Of a DNA stretch of 7,411 bases, positions 5,628-7,411 are shown one piece after another. The notes under the pieces are model-generated. The model made no database searches, was not told the origin of the DNA, and saw only the letters and a program-made list of their open reading frames with translations. The stretch covers positions 1-7,411 of the forward strand of contig JAETTS010000119.1 of NCBI GenBank assembly GCA_021769025.1. Reading direction: 5' to 3'. Every line of letters starts with the position of its first letter. Positions within the stretch are counted from its first letter, which is position 1. The stretch comes from Enterocloster bolteae. Its GTDB lineage: Bacteria > Bacillota_A > Clostridia > Lachnospirales > Lachnospiraceae. The position numbers were made by a program, and so were the translations under genes.

Positions 5628-6815
5628 ATGGAGAAATTATTGTTTACCTCAGAATCTGTAACCGAAGGCCATCCGGATAAGATGTGCGACCAGATTTCCG
5701 ACGCTATTCTGGATGCCATGCTGGAGCAGGACCCTATGAGCCGTGTGGCCTGTGAGACAGCTACCACCACTGGTATCGTCATGGTTATGGGTGAGATTAC
5801 CACCAAAGCATACGTGGATATCCAGAAGGTAGTTCGGGACACCATCCGTGAAATCGGTTACGACAAGGCCGAATATGGCTTTGACTGCAACACCTGCGGC
5901 GTTATCACTGCCATTGACGAGCAGTCTGCCGACATCGCTCTGGGTGTGGATAAGGCGCTGGAAGCCAAAGAAAACAAGATGAGCGACGCAGAGATTGATG
6001 CCATCGGCGCTGGCGACCAGGGTATGATGTTTGGCTATGCCAGCAACGAGACCCCAGAGTACATGCCCTATCCCATCGCCCTGGCCCACAAGTTGGCCCT
6101 TCAGCTTACCAAAGTCCGCAAGGACGGCACCCTTTCCTATCTCCGTCCCGACGGCAAGACCCAGGTGACTGTAGAATACGATGAGGCTGGCAAGCCGGTC
6201 CGTCTGGATGCTGTAGTGCTTTCCACCCAGCATGACGGCGATGTAAGCCAGAAGCAGATACATAAGGACATCAGACAGTACGTCTTTGACCCGGTTCTCC
6301 CTAAGGAGATGGTGGATGATGATACCAAATTTTTCGTAAATCCCACAGGACGCTTCGTCATCGGCGGCCCTCACGGCGACAGTGGTCTTACCGGCCGTAA
6401 GATTATCGTAGACACCTACGGCGGATATGCCCGGCACGGCGGCGGCGCATTCTCCGGCAAGGACTGCACCAAGGTAGACCGCTCCGCAGCCTACGCAGCC
6501 AGATATGTGGCTAAGAATATTGTGGCCGCCGGCCTGGCCGACAAGTGCGAGATTCAGCTGTCCTACGCCATCGGCGTGGCTCATCCTACCTCTGTCATGG
6601 TAGACACTTTTGGAACCGGAAAGGTGTCCAACGAACGGTTGGTGGAAATCATCCGTGAAAACTTTGATTTAAGACCGGCCGGAATCATCAAGATGCTGGA
6701 TTTGAGACGCCCCATCTATAAGCAGACTGCGGCCTACGGACATTTCGGAAGAACGGATCTGGATCTTCCCTGGGAGAAATTAGACAAAGTAGAGTTTTTG
6801 AAGTCCTGTCTGTAA
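5628..6815 (+). CDS. metK: S-adenosylmethionine synthetase (methionine adenosyltransferase)
   Basis: Cytosolic enzyme that makes S-adenosylmethionine from methionine and ATP, releasing phosphate and diphosphate; it supplies methyl groups to the cell. The 395 residues match the usual bacterial length of about 380-400. Family motifs are all present: [12 protein letters not shown] (7-18, with the ATP-site histidine and the metal-binding aspartate), [12 protein letters not shown] (127-138), [16 protein letters not shown] (271-286, glycine-rich loop and phosphate-binding lysines), and a normal C-terminus with YGHFGR. AGGAGG (5615-5620) lies 7 bases before the chosen ATG; a TTG at 5604 in the same frame has no ribosome site and precedes the family N-terminus [11 protein letters not shown]. 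Expression is controlled by the SAM-I riboswitch just upstream, a classic feedback loop. It appears single-gene, with terminators directly after it. No missing key residue seen. Confidence 0.98.
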   Translation: MEKLLFTSESVTEGHPDKMCDQISDAILDAMLEQDPMSRVACETATTTGIVMVMGEITTKAYVDIQKVVRDTIREIGYDKAEYGFDCNTCGVITAIDEQSADIALGVDKALEAKENKMSDAEIDAIGAGDQGMMFGYASNETPEYMPYPIALAHKLALQLTKVRKDGTLSYLRPDGKTQVTVEYDEAGKPVRLDAVVLSTQHDGDVSQKQIHKDIRQYVFDPVLPKEMVDDDTKFFVNPTGRFVIGGPHGDSGLTGRKIIVDTYGGYARHGGGAFSGKDCTKVDRSAAYAARYVAKNIVAAGLADKCEIQLSYAIGVAHPTSVMVDTFGTGKVSNERLVEIIRENFDLRPAGIIKMLDLRRPIYKQTAAYGHFGRTDLDLPWEKLDKVEFLKSCL

Positions 6816-6846
6816 ACTGTCTTTCAGACATGTATACAGTTTTTTA
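6814..6846 (+). terminator. First terminator-like hairpin after metK, overlapping the stop codon
   Basis: AAACTGT (6814-6820) can pair with ACAGTTT (6836-6842), followed by T residues to 6846; the stem begins inside the metK stop codon (6813-6815). An alternative inner hairpin TGTCT/AGACA (6818-6822/6826-6830) uses part of the same bases. The stem is A/T-rich and so only moderately stable. Confidence 0.5.
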
Positions 6847-6858
6847 GACATAAGAACA

Positions 6859-6906
6859 GCAGTCGTGCCTCCTCTCCGGAATGGTGCGGCTGCTCCCTTT
6901 CTTTGC
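6859..6906 (+). terminator. Second, stronger hairpin downstream of metK
   Basis: AGCAGTCGTGCC (6859-6870) pairs with GGTGCGGCTGCT (6884-6895) as a 12-base stem. Three of its pairs are G-U when read as plus-strand RNA; the minus-strand RNA would have A-C mismatches at those places, so it favours metK transcription. A pyrimidine-rich tail CCCTTTCTTT follows. It may act as a backup terminator and separate metK from the converging signal peptidase gene. Confidence 0.6.
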
Positions 6907-6933
6907 CAGATAACATTGGTTATTCCATCATCA

Positions 6934-7411
6934 TTATTCAATCATACCGATTCCTGGGAAATACCGGAATAAAACTTTTGCAACCATCTTGTCTTCACTG
7001 ATATAGCTAAACCGCCAGAATCTAGCATCTGCCGAATAATTGCGGTTATCTCCCATCATAAAATAGTGGCCCTCCGGTACTTCATAGTGAAGTTCCTGAG
7101 GAGTCTCCATCTCTTCCGCCAAATATGGCTCATCCAGCGGGGTCTCCGAATTGTTCAAGTATACATGACCGTCCCGGATATCGATGACATCTCCCGGCAT
7201 TCCAATCACACGTTTCACATAGTAAACCGTCGAGTTCTTTTTATCTGCTCTTCCACATACCGGACAGACTCCCTCCGGCGTCTCCTGATACGAAGTACCG
7301 CATTCCTTACAATCATAGCCAAAAACAAAGATTGCCACATCTCCCTGCTCCGGTTTTCCAAAGCGGTAAGACAAGCGGGAACCAATGACCCGGCTTCCGG
7401 CCATAATCGTA
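6934..7411 (-). CDS. lepB: Type I signal peptidase with zinc-ribbon-like insertion (C-terminal part, cut by the window edge)
   Basis: Membrane-bound serine peptidase that removes signal peptides from secreted proteins. The visible 158 residues begin with TIMAGSRVIGSRLSY, just after where the catalytic-serine box is expected, so the N-terminal membrane anchor and the serine lie beyond 7411; the ATG at 7404 is internal. Box C is PEQGDVAIFVF. The catalytic lysine is the first K in YYVKRVIGMPGD (codon 7213-7215), and box E is MGDNRNYSADARFW. The end FRYFPGIGMIE is normal for the family. Between boxes C and D is an insertion with CKEC and CPVC (about 7252-7311), a likely zinc-ribbon knuckle pair not found in the textbook enzymes. 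Its ribosome site and promoter are outside the window. Signal peptidase identity is secure; the role of the insertion is unknown. Confidence 0.93.
   Translation of the reverse strand, partial: TIMAGSRVIGSRLSYRFGKPEQGDVAIFVFGYDCKECGTSYQETPEGVCPVCGRADKKNSTVYYVKRVIGMPGDVIDIRDGHVYLNNSETPLDEPYLAEEMETPQELHYEVPEGHYFMMGDNRNYSADARFWRFSYISEDKMVAKVLFRYFPGIGMIE

Noticed and set aside
5649..6584. Long open frame (311 codons) on the minus strand.
   Set aside because: It is wholly antisense to metK, has no ribosome site, and its sequence is the shadow expected from metK codon use.

Overview
The window looks like chromosomal DNA from a Clostridia member, most likely a gut Lachnospiraceae species (Clostridium clostridioforme/Enterocloster-like). 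This rests on moderate GC content, strong AGGAGG-type ribosome sites, a SAM-I riboswitch in front of metK, and a YesS-like membrane-anchored AraC regulator beside an LplB-type sugar permease. The genus is an inference, not a match to a known genome.

Left part, minus strand (1-3080): the 5' portion of an LplB/YteP-type carbohydrate ABC permease runs off the left edge. Upstream of it is a 744-residue regulator with two membrane segments, an outside sensory region, a degenerate GGDEF-like cytoplasmic region and a C-terminal AraC helix-turn-helix domain. A good terminator separates the two genes. The permease has its own candidate promoter, bracketed by two inverted repeats. The regulator probably senses an extracellular sugar and controls the uptake operon.

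Middle part, plus strand (3134-5338): a strong extended -10 promoter drives a cassette that has clearly decayed. Its first gene joined an XRE-type helix-turn-helix domain to a divergent AIR-synthase (PurM)-like domain. It now carries two in-frame TAG codons, one frameshift and probably an internal deletion. Its last codons overlap the start of an ABC exporter gene, which has an early TAA, has lost a block of its membrane domain, and stops soon after Walker A. The intact version would be a putative metabolite-responsive regulator plus exporter. This is the least familiar system in the window.

Right part (5340-6895): a near-consensus promoter starts one base after the last pseudogene stop codon. 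It is followed by a complete SAM-I riboswitch with aptamer, antiterminator and UUCG-capped terminator, then metK (S-adenosylmethionine synthetase, 395 residues) and two successive terminator-like hairpins. SAM made by MetK would shut off its own transcription. Facing metK, on the minus strand, is the C-terminal part of a type I signal peptidase, cut by the right edge, which carries an unusual four-cysteine zinc-ribbon-like insertion between its conserved boxes.
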